This document shows positions 1 through 7,186 of a stretch of 17,117 bases of DNA, in pieces. The position numbers were made by a program, and so were the translations under genes. The stretch comes from an uncultured Veillonella sp. (GTDB lineage: Bacteria > Bacillota > Negativicutes > Veillonellales > Veillonellaceae): assembly GCF_900545205.1 (NCBI RefSeq), contig NZ_UQYC01000041.1, forward strand, positions 1-17,117. Direction: 5' to 3'. The notes under the pieces are model-generated. The model worked only from the letters and a program-made list of their open reading frames with translations, did no database searches and had not been told where the DNA came from. The first letter of the stretch is position 1. Every line of letters begins with the position of its first letter.

Positions 1-1443
1 ATCAAAAGCATTTTAGTTTCCCAATTCCAACTGATTCTTCATACACTCATTATAGGTGCAGGTGATGCCGGTGCAACGATAGCTCGTGAAATCGAACGTT
101 ATCATAAGCGGTCTCGAAGAATCATTGGTTTTGTTGATGATGATATGTATAAACACAATCGTCTCATGAACGGCTTTAGAATTTTAGGGAATCGTGAAGA
201 TATTCCAATGCTTGTAGCAAGATACAAGGTTGAAGAGATCATCATTGCTATGCCATCGGTAAAGCGAGATGTCATTCGTGAGATTATGGAAATCTGCTCT
301 CCTCTTAAATGTAAGGTTAATACCTTGCCGGGGATGTACCAGTTACTAGATGACGAAGTCCTTGTATCTCATCTTCATCCTGTTTCCATCGAAGATTTAT
401 TAGAGCGTGATGAAATTCATCTGGATACATCTAAGGTGGAACCATATCTTAAGGATAAAGTAGTTCTTGTTACTGGTGCAGGTGGTTCTATTGGTTCTGA
501 AATTTGTCGCCAAGTACTGCGGGTAAAACCTAAAAAACTATTGTTACTAGGACATGGTGAAAATAGTATTTATCTTATTCACCAAGAGTTGCGATCCATT
601 GTACCTGAAGGGACTTTGGTTCCCATTATTGCTGATATTCGAGATAAAAATCAGTTAGACCAAATTTTTACTGACTATGAACCAGATGTAGTGTTCCATG
701 CAGCAGCTCACAAACATGTACCACTTATGGAAATTCAACCAATTGCAGCGGTGCTAAATAATATTTATGGTACTCGTAATGTAGCAGATGTAGCAGGGGC
801 ACATGGTGTTGAACGTTTTGTTATGATTTCCACAGACAAAGCGGTAAATCCAACAAGTGTCATGGGGGCTACAAAGCGAGTGGCAGAAAAGGTTGTACTT
901 GGTATGAATCATAAGTACGATACAAAGTTTATTACTGTTCGCTTTGGTAATGTTCTTGGTAGTCGAGGTTCTGTTATTCCATTATTCCGCAAACAAATTG
1001 AAGCTGGCGGCCCTGTAACTGTTACAGACCCAGAAATGACACGTTACTTTATGACTATTCCAGAAGCAAGCCAACTTGTATTACAAGCTGGTGCGATGGG
1101 GAATGGTGGTGAAGTGTTCTTATTAGATATGGGGGAACCAGTGAAAATTGTTGATTTAGCGAAGAATATGATTCGCCTTTCTGGATATGAGCCTGATAAA
1201 GATATTCGTATTGAATTTACTGGCTTACGTCCAGGTGAAAAGCTATATGAAGAATTATTAACTGCTGAAGAAGGCACTAACACAACGACACATAAAAAGA
1301 TTTTTGAAGCTGCATTAGAAGATGTAGATCAAGAATGGTTAAGTGGTGAAATCGAGCGCTTTGAAACGTGTAAATCTGATTTGGATGTAATCAATGTATT
1401 ACAAGATATCGTCACAACATATCATCCAAATCATAATGTATAA
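1..1443 (+). CDS. UDP-N-acetylhexosamine 4,6-dehydratase (CapD/PglF/WbpM type), 5' partial
   Basis: The reading frame is open to the left edge, so the gene starts outside the window; 480 codons plus the stop are present. The first visible domain is the Rossmann-like coupling domain (LIIGAGDAG, about residues 17-25 of the visible part). An extended-SDR catalytic domain follows: GAGGSIGSE at 159-167 binds NAD(P), and STDKAVNPTSVMGATK at 277-292 carries the S-M-K arrangement known from WbpM-type enzymes, where Met replaces the usual Tyr. Full-length relatives have about four N-terminal membrane helices, which would lie upstream. The family removes water from UDP-GlcNAc to give a 4-keto-6-deoxy sugar, with or without C5 epimerisation. 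The aminotransferase and initiating transferase a few genes later are its natural partners. The exact stereochemical product cannot be read from sequence. Confidence in the family is very high. Confidence 0.93.
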   Translation: MKSILVSQFQLILHTLIIGAGDAGATIAREIERYHKRSRRIIGFVDDDMYKHNRLMNGFRILGNREDIPMLVARYKVEEIIIAMPSVKRDVIREIMEICSPLKCKVNTLPGMYQLLDDEVLVSHLHPVSIEDLLERDEIHLDTSKVEPYLKDKVVLVTGAGGSIGSEICRQVLRVKPKKLLLLGHGENSIYLIHQELRSIVPEGTLVPIIADIRDKNQLDQIFTDYEPDVVFHAAAHKHVPLMEIQPIAAVLNNIYGTRNVADVAGAHGVERFVMISTDKAVNPTSVMGATKRVAEKVVLGMNHKYDTKFITVRFGNVLGSRGSVIPLFRKQIEAGGPVTVTDPEMTRYFMTIPEASQLVLQAGAMGNGGEVFLLDMGEPVKIVDLAKNMIRLSGYEPDKDIRIEFTGLRPGEKLYEELLTAEEGTNTTTHKKIFEAALEDVDQEWLSGEIERFETCKSDLDVINVLQDIVTTYHPNHNV

Positions 1444-1547
1444 CAATTTAATTACAACTATTTATTCAAAACTGTAATCTACGTGAGAGGGAGATATACA
1501 GTACATATTCCTAAAAGGGAGAGACCCTGTTGTTTGTAAACTTTCAC

Positions 1548-1556
1548 AGAAAGGGG
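1548..1556 (+). promoter_or_regulatory. Ribosome binding site selecting the GTG start of wzz
   Basis: AGAAAGGGG ends 7 bases before the GTG at 1564. An ATG at 1560 lies in another frame and stops after six codons, so the GTG is the only sensible start. Confidence 0.7.
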
Positions 1557-1563
1557 TATATGG

Positions 1564-3009
1564 GTGGAACAAATTATTGATTTAAAAGAGGTCGGTAGAG
1601 TCCTCGTTAAACGGCGCCGTAAAATTATCAATGTAACGGTTGCTTGTATTGTATTAGGTGGTGCATATAGCCTGTTAGCACCATCTACCTATCAATCTAC
1701 ATCTATGTTGCGCATTAAACAATCTCAAGGTTTAAGTAATTCTGTATTATCAAGTGCTAATGGTTATTCTGATTCTATGGCACGTCAATTGATGAATACA
1801 GATGCAGAAATTTTAAAGAGTCGTAATGTTGTAGAACCTGTTATTTCCGCTATTGAAGATCCCGAGGGAACAGGTAAAGCACCTACATACGAAGAGTTTG
1901 TTAAAACGCGTATCGAAACAAAACCATATAAAGAAACTGAATTATTACAAGTGAGTGTCACAGGTAAAAGTCCAGAGCAAGCACAAGAGGCAAATCAATT
2001 ATTAATTGATACATTCTTGAATCGCTTAGCAGACATTTCACATGTTGAGCAACGGACGACACGGGAGTTCTTGCAAAAACGCGTAGTAACTGCAAAAGAA
2101 GAATTGGAGCAAGCAGAAAAGAAATTGCAACAATTCCAAGTGGATAACAAGGTTTACTCCACCGCAGATCAAATGAAGGGCTTAACGGATAAGATTACCC
2201 TTATCGATCGTGAGAAAGCTCAAAATCAACTTGATTTAGAAACAGCGCAAGCAGCATTGGGCAGTATTAATGAGCAATTGGGTTCTGCGGGTAAAAGTAT
2301 TGCTGATAGTGCTACCGTTCAGGCTTATAAAGGTCAACTAGCCGATTTAGAATCTCGTAGGGCTTCCTATATTGGCAAATATACTGATGAGCATCCTGCG
2401 ATGAAAGAACTTAACCAACAAATTGAAGAAGCAAAAAGCGGCTTAAATGCTGAGATTAATGCTATTGCAACCCAACAAGCACCATCTAGCAATTCTGCTC
2501 AACAAGGTTTGTTGGCCGATAAATTCAGAAATGAAGCGGCTTTAGCCGTAGCACAAGGTAAAGAGTCTACATTGGCTGAACTTGATAAAGAAAACGAAGA
2601 GGCTATGAAAAACCTACCAGAAAAAGAACGTGGTTATATTCAAGCCAAACGTGATGTAGATGTAGCACAAGATATTTACGAAATGCTATCAAAACGCTTA
2701 GAAGAAGCCAAGGTAGCAGAAGTAATGGTGCCAAATGAAGTGCAAATCGTAGATGCTCCTACATTGCCAGAAAAAGCTATTGCTCCTCGTAAAGTACTTA
2801 TTTTATTAGGCTCTGCAATTTTAGGAATTATTCTTGGTTGCCTTTACACATTGGGTCAGTTCTTCTGTAATCGCAAGGTTCAATCCGTACAAGAAATCAA
2901 TGAGATTCTTGGTATTGATAACTTAGGTGTCATTCCAAATCATGAAGAAAAGGAATATGAAGAACCTAGTAATCGTATCGTAGCATTGTGGCGCAAAGTG
3001 AGAGGTTAA
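1564..3009 (+). CDS. wzz: Wzz/CpsC-type polysaccharide chain-length regulator (co-polymerase)
   Basis: This is a membrane co-polymerase that sets polymer length together with the Wzy polymerase. Of 481 residues, about 21-40 form the first membrane helix and about 410-433 the second. Between them is a large extracytoplasmic domain with long helical, coiled-coil-prone stretches (about 165-300). A GNVR-like segment lies near 349-387 (NLPEKERGYIQAKRDV onwards), and the usual proline-rich motif precedes helix 2 (APTLPEKAIAPRK, 398-410). A cytoplasmic tail of about 47 residues ends the protein and includes the LGVIP strand seen in partners of tyrosine autokinases. The kinase domain is not fused but encoded by the next gene, one base after the stop. 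The start is GTG. A 120-base spacer separates it from the dehydratase; I see no convincing promoter or terminator there. Confidence 0.9.
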   Translation: MEQIIDLKEVGRVLVKRRRKIINVTVACIVLGGAYSLLAPSTYQSTSMLRIKQSQGLSNSVLSSANGYSDSMARQLMNTDAEILKSRNVVEPVISAIEDPEGTGKAPTYEEFVKTRIETKPYKETELLQVSVTGKSPEQAQEANQLLIDTFLNRLADISHVEQRTTREFLQKRVVTAKEELEQAEKKLQQFQVDNKVYSTADQMKGLTDKITLIDREKAQNQLDLETAQAALGSINEQLGSAGKSIADSATVQAYKGQLADLESRRASYIGKYTDEHPAMKELNQQIEEAKSGLNAEINAIATQQAPSSNSAQQGLLADKFRNEAALAVAQGKESTLAELDKENEEAMKNLPEKERGYIQAKRDVDVAQDIYEMLSKRLEEAKVAEVMVPNEVQIVDAPTLPEKAIAPRKVLILLGSAILGIILGCLYTLGQFFCNRKVQSVQEINEILGIDNLGVIPNHEEKEYEEPSNRIVALWRKVRG

Positions 3010-3010
3010 T

Positions 3011-3622
3011 ATGATAAGACTAATTTCTAATGAACGTGGTGATACACCGCTAGTAGAGGCATATCGTACATTGCGCAGCAATTTACAATACGTATGCAAT
3101 CAACATAAAAGTAAGATAATTTGTATTACAGCTGCTACTAGTGGAGAAGGTACCTCTGAGGTGGCGGCCAATACGGCAATAGCTCTATCAAAGAATAATA
3201 ATAAAGTTCTTTTAGTAGATGGTAATTTACGTAATCCAGTACAGCATGTAGCATTCAATGTACAAAATAAAGGTCTTACAAATGCAGTTATCATGGATGA
3301 AGATTTAACCATTCATCGTAATATAATTCCTCATTTGGATGTGCTTACTGCCGGCGAGATAGTTGAGCATCCTTCTGAAGTAGTAGATTCTAGTAAGTTA
3401 TCTACAATTTGGGAATATATTCGCGATGAATACGATGTGGTTATCATTGATACACCGCCTGTATTAGATGTTACGGATGCTATTATATTAGCGGAAAAAT
3501 CCGATGGCGTTATGCTTGTTGTTAAAAATGAAGTAGCTAGTCCTAAAGATCTAATAGAAGCAAAAAAACGACTGACTCAGGTTGGTATTCCTCTACTAGG
3601 ATCCATCGTAATTGATGCGTAG
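3011..3622 (+). CDS. CpsD/CapB-family P-loop protein with degenerate kinase motifs (probable pseudo-BY-kinase)
   Basis: The 203-residue protein has the fold of bacterial tyrosine autokinases that pair with Wzz/CpsC proteins. It keeps the oligomer-interface motif EAYRTLR (16-22) and an intact Walker B (YDVVIIDTPP, 141-150). Key catalytic elements are altered. Walker A reads SGEGTSE (44-50), so the invariant lysine of GxGK[ST][ST] is Thr48. The A' motif reads VDGNLRNP (69-76), with Asn72 where a second Asp is usual. The protein stops at SIVIDA, just where relatives continue into a tyrosine-rich C-terminal tail, so no autophosphorylation cluster is present. The surrounding frame is intact and I see no frameshift that would restore these residues. 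The family is certain; kinase activity is doubtful, and a structural partner of Wzz is more likely. Translation is coupled to wzz. Confidence 0.87.
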   Translation: MIRLISNERGDTPLVEAYRTLRSNLQYVCNQHKSKIICITAATSGEGTSEVAANTAIALSKNNNKVLLVDGNLRNPVQHVAFNVQNKGLTNAVIMDEDLTIHRNIIPHLDVLTAGEIVEHPSEVVDSSKLSTIWEYIRDEYDVVIIDTPPVLDVTDAIILAEKSDGVMLVVKNEVASPKDLIEAKKRLTQVGIPLLGSIVIDA

Positions 3623-3639
3623 TAGTAATTAATATAAAT

Positions 3640-3656
3640 TTGATTTGATAAATCAA
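3640..3656 (+). repeat. Short perfect inverted repeat between the kinase-like gene and the aminotransferase
   Basis: TTGATTT (3640-3646) and AAATCAA (3650-3656) form a 7-bp perfect hairpin with a 3-base GAT loop, in the 74-base spacer between the chain-length genes and the sugar genes. It is AT-rich and lacks a following T run, so it is not a good intrinsic terminator. It could be an operator, a weak RNA processing hairpin, or chance. Confidence 0.3.
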
Positions 3657-3683
3657 GCGTATCCATAAGGTACAGAAAGTCAT

Positions 3684-3690
3684 GAGGTGA
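3684..3690 (+). promoter_or_regulatory. Ribosome binding site fixing the aminotransferase start at 3697
   Basis: GAGGTGA ends 6 bases before ATG 3697 but directly abuts the in-frame TTG at 3691. The TTG is therefore too close, and ATG 3697 is chosen. Confidence 0.7.
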
Positions 3691-3696
3691 TTGTAT

Positions 3697-4896
3697 ATGA
3701 AAATTAATTTTTCCCCTCCCGATATTACAGAGTTAGAAATCAATGAAGTTGTAGAAGCCTTAAAAAGTGGTTGGATTACAACTGGTCCGCGCACAAAAGA
3801 ATTAGAGAAAAAGATTGCGGCACAGTTAGGTACACCTAAAGCTGTTTGTTTAAACTCTGCTACCGCGGCGCTTGAGATGTCTCTTCGTGTATTAGGTATT
3901 GGTCCCGGCGATGAAGTAATTACCAGTGCTTATTCCTATACGGCTAGTGCAAGTCCTGTTGTTCATGTGGGAGCTACACTAGTTCTTGTAGATACCCAAA
4001 AAGATTCCTTTGAAATGGATTACGATGCAGTGGCTCGTGCTATTACGCCAAAAACAAAAGCTATTATCCCCGTAGATATTGCAGGGGTCCCTTGTGACTA
4101 CGATCGTTTGCGTTCCATTGTAGAAGAAAAGAAATCTCTCTTTACACCATCTAATGATATTCAAAAAGCATTGGCACATATTCCTATTGTAGCGGACTGT
4201 GCACACTCCTTTGGGGCCTCATATAAAGGTACACCAACAGGTAATGTAGCTGATTTCAGCAGTTTTTCCTTCCATGCAGTAAAGAATTTTACAACTGCTG
4301 AAGGGGGCTGTGCTACATGGCGACACATAGATGGTATCGATGATGAAGCTATTTATAAGCAATTCCAATTATTATCTTTGCATGGTCAAGATAAGGATGC
4401 TCTTGCTAAAACAAAAGCAGGCGCTTGGGAATATGATATTAAAGGTACCTATTATAAATGTAATATGACCGATATTATGGCGGCTATTGGATTAGCTCAA
4501 TTTGAGCGGTACCCAAAATTGTTAGCACGTCGTAAAGAAATCATCGAAGCTTATGATGCAGCTTTTAAAGACTTACCGGTTACATTGCTACATCATTATA
4601 CTGATGAACATCAAAGTAGTGGGCACTTGTATTTAGTACGTTTAGATGGACAAGATGCTGAATATCGCAACAAGGTAATTGAAGCTATGGCTGAAGCTGG
4701 TATTGCAACGAATGTACATTATAAACCAATTCCGATGCACACGGCTTATAAGAATTTAGGATTTACCATCGATGATTATCCAAATGCTTATAATCAGTTT
4801 AAAAATGAAATCACATTGCCTCTTCATACATTGCTAACAGATGAAGAAGTGCAATATATCATTGAACAGTTTAAAAGGATTATTACGGAATGCTAG
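3697..4896 (+). CDS. DegT/DnrJ/EryC1/StrS-family PLP-dependent sugar aminotransferase
   Basis: The enzyme transfers an amino group, usually from glutamate, to a 4-keto-6-deoxy nucleotide sugar. The 399-residue length is normal for the family. NSATAALE (53-60) is the phosphate-binding turn, VADCAHSFGA (165-174) carries the Asp that contacts the pyridine nitrogen, and SFHAVKNFTTAEGG (191-204) carries the Schiff-base lysine, Lys196. The enzyme fits directly after the 4,6-dehydratase and before the initiating transferase. This order matches pathways for UDP-linked 4-amino-4,6-dideoxy-HexNAc sugars (diNAcBac precursors, or AATGal as made by WcfR with WcfS in Bacteroides). No N-acetyltransferase of the PglD type is in the window, so the amine may stay free. 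Whether the product has gluco or galacto configuration cannot be told. The stop overlaps the next gene by 7 bases. Confidence 0.9.
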   Translation: MKINFSPPDITELEINEVVEALKSGWITTGPRTKELEKKIAAQLGTPKAVCLNSATAALEMSLRVLGIGPGDEVITSAYSYTASASPVVHVGATLVLVDTQKDSFEMDYDAVARAITPKTKAIIPVDIAGVPCDYDRLRSIVEEKKSLFTPSNDIQKALAHIPIVADCAHSFGASYKGTPTGNVADFSSFSFHAVKNFTTAEGGCATWRHIDGIDDEAIYKQFQLLSLHGQDKDALAKTKAGAWEYDIKGTYYKCNMTDIMAAIGLAQFERYPKLLARRKEIIEAYDAAFKDLPVTLLHHYTDEHQSSGHLYLVRLDGQDAEYRNKVIEAMAEAGIATNVHYKPIPMHTAYKNLGFTIDDYPNAYNQFKNEITLPLHTLLTDEEVQYIIEQFKRIITEC

Positions 4897-5576
4897 TAAA
4901 AAACTTTCACGATCTCCCAAAAGAGCTGCAGTGTGAAGCTGTGCGTCCTTATTTTGAATTGTTAAATCAAAAGCGTGGGAGCCTTTTATGTAAAAGTATT
5001 TTTGACCGCCTTATGGCCGCAGGGATGCTCATTATATTGAGCCCTGTATTTCTTGTGTTAGCCATTATGATTAAACGGGATAGCGAAGGAGAGGTTTTCT
5101 TTCGTCAAACACGTGTTACACAGTATGGTCGTACCTTTGGTATTTATAAGTTCCGCACAATGGTAAAAAATGCGGAATCATTAGGTGCTCAAGTAACATC
5201 ACAAAATGATATGCGCGTTACTAAGGTTGGAAATATGCTTCGTAGTTGTCGTCTTGATGAATTGCCTCAGCTTATCAATATCCTTTTAGGAGATATGAGC
5301 TTTGTCGGCACAAGACCAGAAGTGCCTCGCTATGTGGCGGCTTATACCGATGAAATGAAGGCAACCCTATTATTACCAGCTGGTGTAACTAGTGTGGCAA
5401 GCATTGCTTATAAAGATGAAGATCAACTTTTACAAAATGCGCAAAATGTTGATGAAGTCTATATTAATGAGGTATTACCAGGCAAGATGGCTTGGAATTT
5501 AAAGAGTATTAAAGAATTTTCTTTTCTACAAGATATTAAAACGATGGTTGATACAGTACTAGCTGTATTACGTTGA
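4890..5576 (+). CDS. Initiating undecaprenyl-phosphate sugar-1-phosphate transferase (PglC/WcfS-like)
   Basis: This is a bacterial sugar transferase of 228 residues that moves a sugar-1-phosphate from a UDP-sugar to undecaprenyl phosphate on the inner face of the membrane, starting the repeat unit. It is the short monotopic form. A single hydrophobic re-entrant segment (about 41-61) is followed by the catalytic domain with FFRQTRV (70-76), KFRTM (87-91), the catalytic Asp-Glu in RLDELPQL (121-128), and GTRPEVP (140-146). It lacks the N-terminal multi-helix domain of WbaP-type enzymes. An extra hydrophilic N-terminus of about 40 residues precedes the membrane segment. Placed immediately after the aminotransferase, and overlapping it by 7 bases, it probably uses that amino sugar as its substrate. 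The ATG has AAAAGGA 10 bases upstream. Confidence 0.93.
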   Translation: MLVKNFHDLPKELQCEAVRPYFELLNQKRGSLLCKSIFDRLMAAGMLIILSPVFLVLAIMIKRDSEGEVFFRQTRVTQYGRTFGIYKFRTMVKNAESLGAQVTSQNDMRVTKVGNMLRSCRLDELPQLINILLGDMSFVGTRPEVPRYVAAYTDEMKATLLLPAGVTSVASIAYKDEDQLLQNAQNVDEVYINEVLPGKMAWNLKSIKEFSFLQDIKTMVDTVLAVLR

Positions 5577-5582
5577 AAGAGG
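5576..5582 (+). promoter_or_regulatory. Ribosome binding site fixing the licD start at 5588
   Basis: AAAGAGG ends 5 bases before ATG 5588. The in-frame TTG at 5573 lies upstream of this site, overlaps the preceding stop codon and has no ribosome site of its own. Confidence 0.7.
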
Positions 5583-5587
5583 TCCCT

Positions 5588-6454
5588 ATGAGTACATCTA
5601 TGACAAAGGAAATACAAGAAAAAGAGCTTGCTATGTTGCTGTACTTTAAAGAGTTTTGTGACAAACATAATTTGCGCTTTTACCTCTGTGGCGGTGGTCT
5701 CATTGGGGCTATACGTCATAATGGCTTTATCCCTTGGGATGATGATTTAGATTTATTTATGCCACGTCCCGATTATGAAAAATTAGCTGAATTATGGCCT
5801 AAATATGCAGATACAGAACGGTATACTTATTGTCGAACTGATCGAAATCATATTTATCATGATGCGGGTGCTTCTATTCGAGATAACAACACGACATTTA
5901 TTAATCGTCATAGTATGCACGAAGATATTTGTCATGGTTTGGCTCTTGAAATTATGCCTATTGATGGATGTGCACCAGGTCAAATTAGTCGTACACTGCA
6001 ATTGATGTGGGCCATGACCTTTGCACTTTTCAATGCTCAACGATTGCCAGATAATAAAGGACCGATGTATCGCGCATTAGCAGGATGTATTTACAAGGTA
6101 TTTTCTAGTCAGTCGTTACGTTATCATATTTGGCGTTTTGCGGAAAAGCAAATGACTAAATACGATTTCAATACGAGTAAGGAGTGTACTGAATTAATTG
6201 GTAGTTTAAAGGGTATGAAGCTACGTCATCCTCGAGAAGACTTCGAATCTGTAGTATATAAGGATTTTGAAGGTCATCAAATACCAGTTATGAAAGGGTA
6301 TGAAAGATATTTGCGTCTCATCTGGGGCGATTATATGCAACTACCTCCAGTAGAACAGCGCGTAGCAAAACATGATGCTGTATTTGCTGACTTGCACACA
6401 CCTTATAAGGAGTATAGAGGCATACATTATGCCAAAAAGGAAGCTCAACCTTAA
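5588..6454 (+). CDS. licD: LicD-family phosphotransferase
   Basis: LicD proteins have a nucleotidyltransferase fold and transfer a phospho-substituent from a CDP-activated donor onto a glycan; phosphocholine is the classic case. The 288-residue protein shows CGGGLIGAIRHNGFIPW (34-50) and then the acidic metal-binding cluster DDDLDLFMPR (51-60), followed by GLALEIMPIDG (117-127). The usual C-terminal signature YLRLIWGDYMQLPP is near residues 235-250. All catalytic acidic residues are intact. No choline kinase or uptake gene is present, but the next gene is a cytidylyltransferase nine bases downstream. The donor is therefore more likely a CDP-polyol or CDP-sugar made locally than CDP-choline. 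The human LicD-related proteins FKTN and FKRP, which use CDP-ribitol from ISPD, are a useful parallel. The substrate remains unproven. Confidence 0.9.
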   Translation: MSTSMTKEIQEKELAMLLYFKEFCDKHNLRFYLCGGGLIGAIRHNGFIPWDDDLDLFMPRPDYEKLAELWPKYADTERYTYCRTDRNHIYHDAGASIRDNNTTFINRHSMHEDICHGLALEIMPIDGCAPGQISRTLQLMWAMTFALFNAQRLPDNKGPMYRALAGCIYKVFSSQSLRYHIWRFAEKQMTKYDFNTSKECTELIGSLKGMKLRHPREDFESVVYKDFEGHQIPVMKGYERYLRLIWGDYMQLPPVEQRVAKHDAVFADLHTPYKEYRGIHYAKKEAQP

Positions 6455-6463
6455 GGAGGGCCT

Positions 6464-7186
6464 ATGAAACGAATAGCAGTAATCTTTGCGGGTGGCGTAG
6501 GTGCTCGTATGAATAACAGCAAGACGCCAAAACAGTTTCTTGAATGGAACGGTAGACCTATTTTGATTCAAACTTTAGATGTATTTGAACAAACGGACTT
6601 AATTGATGGCATTGTTCTAGCCTGCAAAGCAGAGTGGATTGATCACACCAAGAACCTCATCAAAGAGGCTAGGTTACAAAAGGTTCTATCCATTGTTCCA
6701 GGTGGAGAAAGTGCTTTAGATTCTCAATATAATGGATTGGCAGAAGCGAAGCGTTTATTTCCTAATGAAGATGTTACCGTATTGATTCACGATGGTGTTA
6801 GACCGCTTGTAGATAAGGAAACAATAGAGAGAAATATCGAATCTGTAGAAACAAAGGGGTCTGCTATCACTGTTACACCTGCTATTGAAACCGTTATGGT
6901 TACAGATAATGGTTCTATCAATCGAATATTAAATCGTAGTCAATGCCTTATGGCAAAAGCACCTCAAAGCTTTAAACTAGACGATATTCTATCGGTTCAT
7001 GATCGAGCAAAAGCAGAAGGTACTCATAATTTTATAGACTCTGCGTCCATGATGATGCATTATGGCTACACTCTATATCCAGTATTAGGGGAGACGGAAA
7101 ATATAAAGATTACGACACCATCTGATTATTATATGTTCACAGGTATTATTAAGAACCGCGAATTAGGAGGATTACAAGATGAGTAA
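6464..7186 (+). CDS. IspD/TarI-like cytidylyltransferase (CDP-polyol or CDP-sugar synthase)
   Basis: The enzyme couples CTP to a sugar- or polyol-phosphate. The 240-residue protein starts with the nucleotide-binding loop FAGGVGARM (8-16) and PKQF (22-25). It continues with a strand and loop HDGVRPLV (109-116), AKAPQSF (164-170, the position of QTPQ in IspD) and the C-terminal motif TENIKITTPSD (211-221). IspD itself makes CDP-methylerythritol for isoprenoids, and automatic annotation may call this gene ispD. Its place between licD and an SDR in a polysaccharide operon argues instead for a TarI-like role, making a CDP-linked donor such as CDP-ribitol for LicD. A textbook ribosome site, AAGGAGGG, precedes the ATG. 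The gene overlaps the next by 8 bases, so the two are probably translated together. The substrate is unknown. Confidence 0.85.
   Translation: MKRIAVIFAGGVGARMNNSKTPKQFLEWNGRPILIQTLDVFEQTDLIDGIVLACKAEWIDHTKNLIKEARLQKVLSIVPGGESALDSQYNGLAEAKRLFPNEDVTVLIHDGVRPLVDKETIERNIESVETKGSAITVTPAIETVMVTDNGSINRILNRSQCLMAKAPQSFKLDDILSVHDRAKAEGTHNFIDSASMMMHYGYTLYPVLGETENIKITTPSDYYMFTGIIKNRELGGLQDE

Noticed and set aside
1..60. The third reading frame is also open at the left edge and reads as a plausible hydrophilic linker, suggesting a frameshift in the dehydratase gene before LIIGAGDAG.
   Set aside because: The first frame is also open and joins the conserved domain directly. This region of the family is poorly conserved and only about 45 bases are visible, so a frameshift cannot be argued.
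1444..1563. A possible promoter (TTACAA at 1452, TGTAAT at 1473) and a short AGGG/CCCT hairpin before wzz.
   Set aside because: The boxes match the consensus poorly with a 15-base spacing, and the stem is only 4 bp. Neither stands out from chance.
3612..3638. TTGATG followed by TATAAA as a promoter before the aminotransferase gene.
   Set aside because: The spacing is 15 bases, the -35 box overlaps the end of the kinase-like gene and matches four of six positions, and AT-rich spacers give such matches often.
6464..7186. Calling this gene ispD of the isoprenoid pathway.
   Set aside because: The fold is shared, but the position between licD and an SDR in a polysaccharide operon favours a TarI-like role. 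Sequence alone cannot fix the substrate, so no ispD symbol is given.
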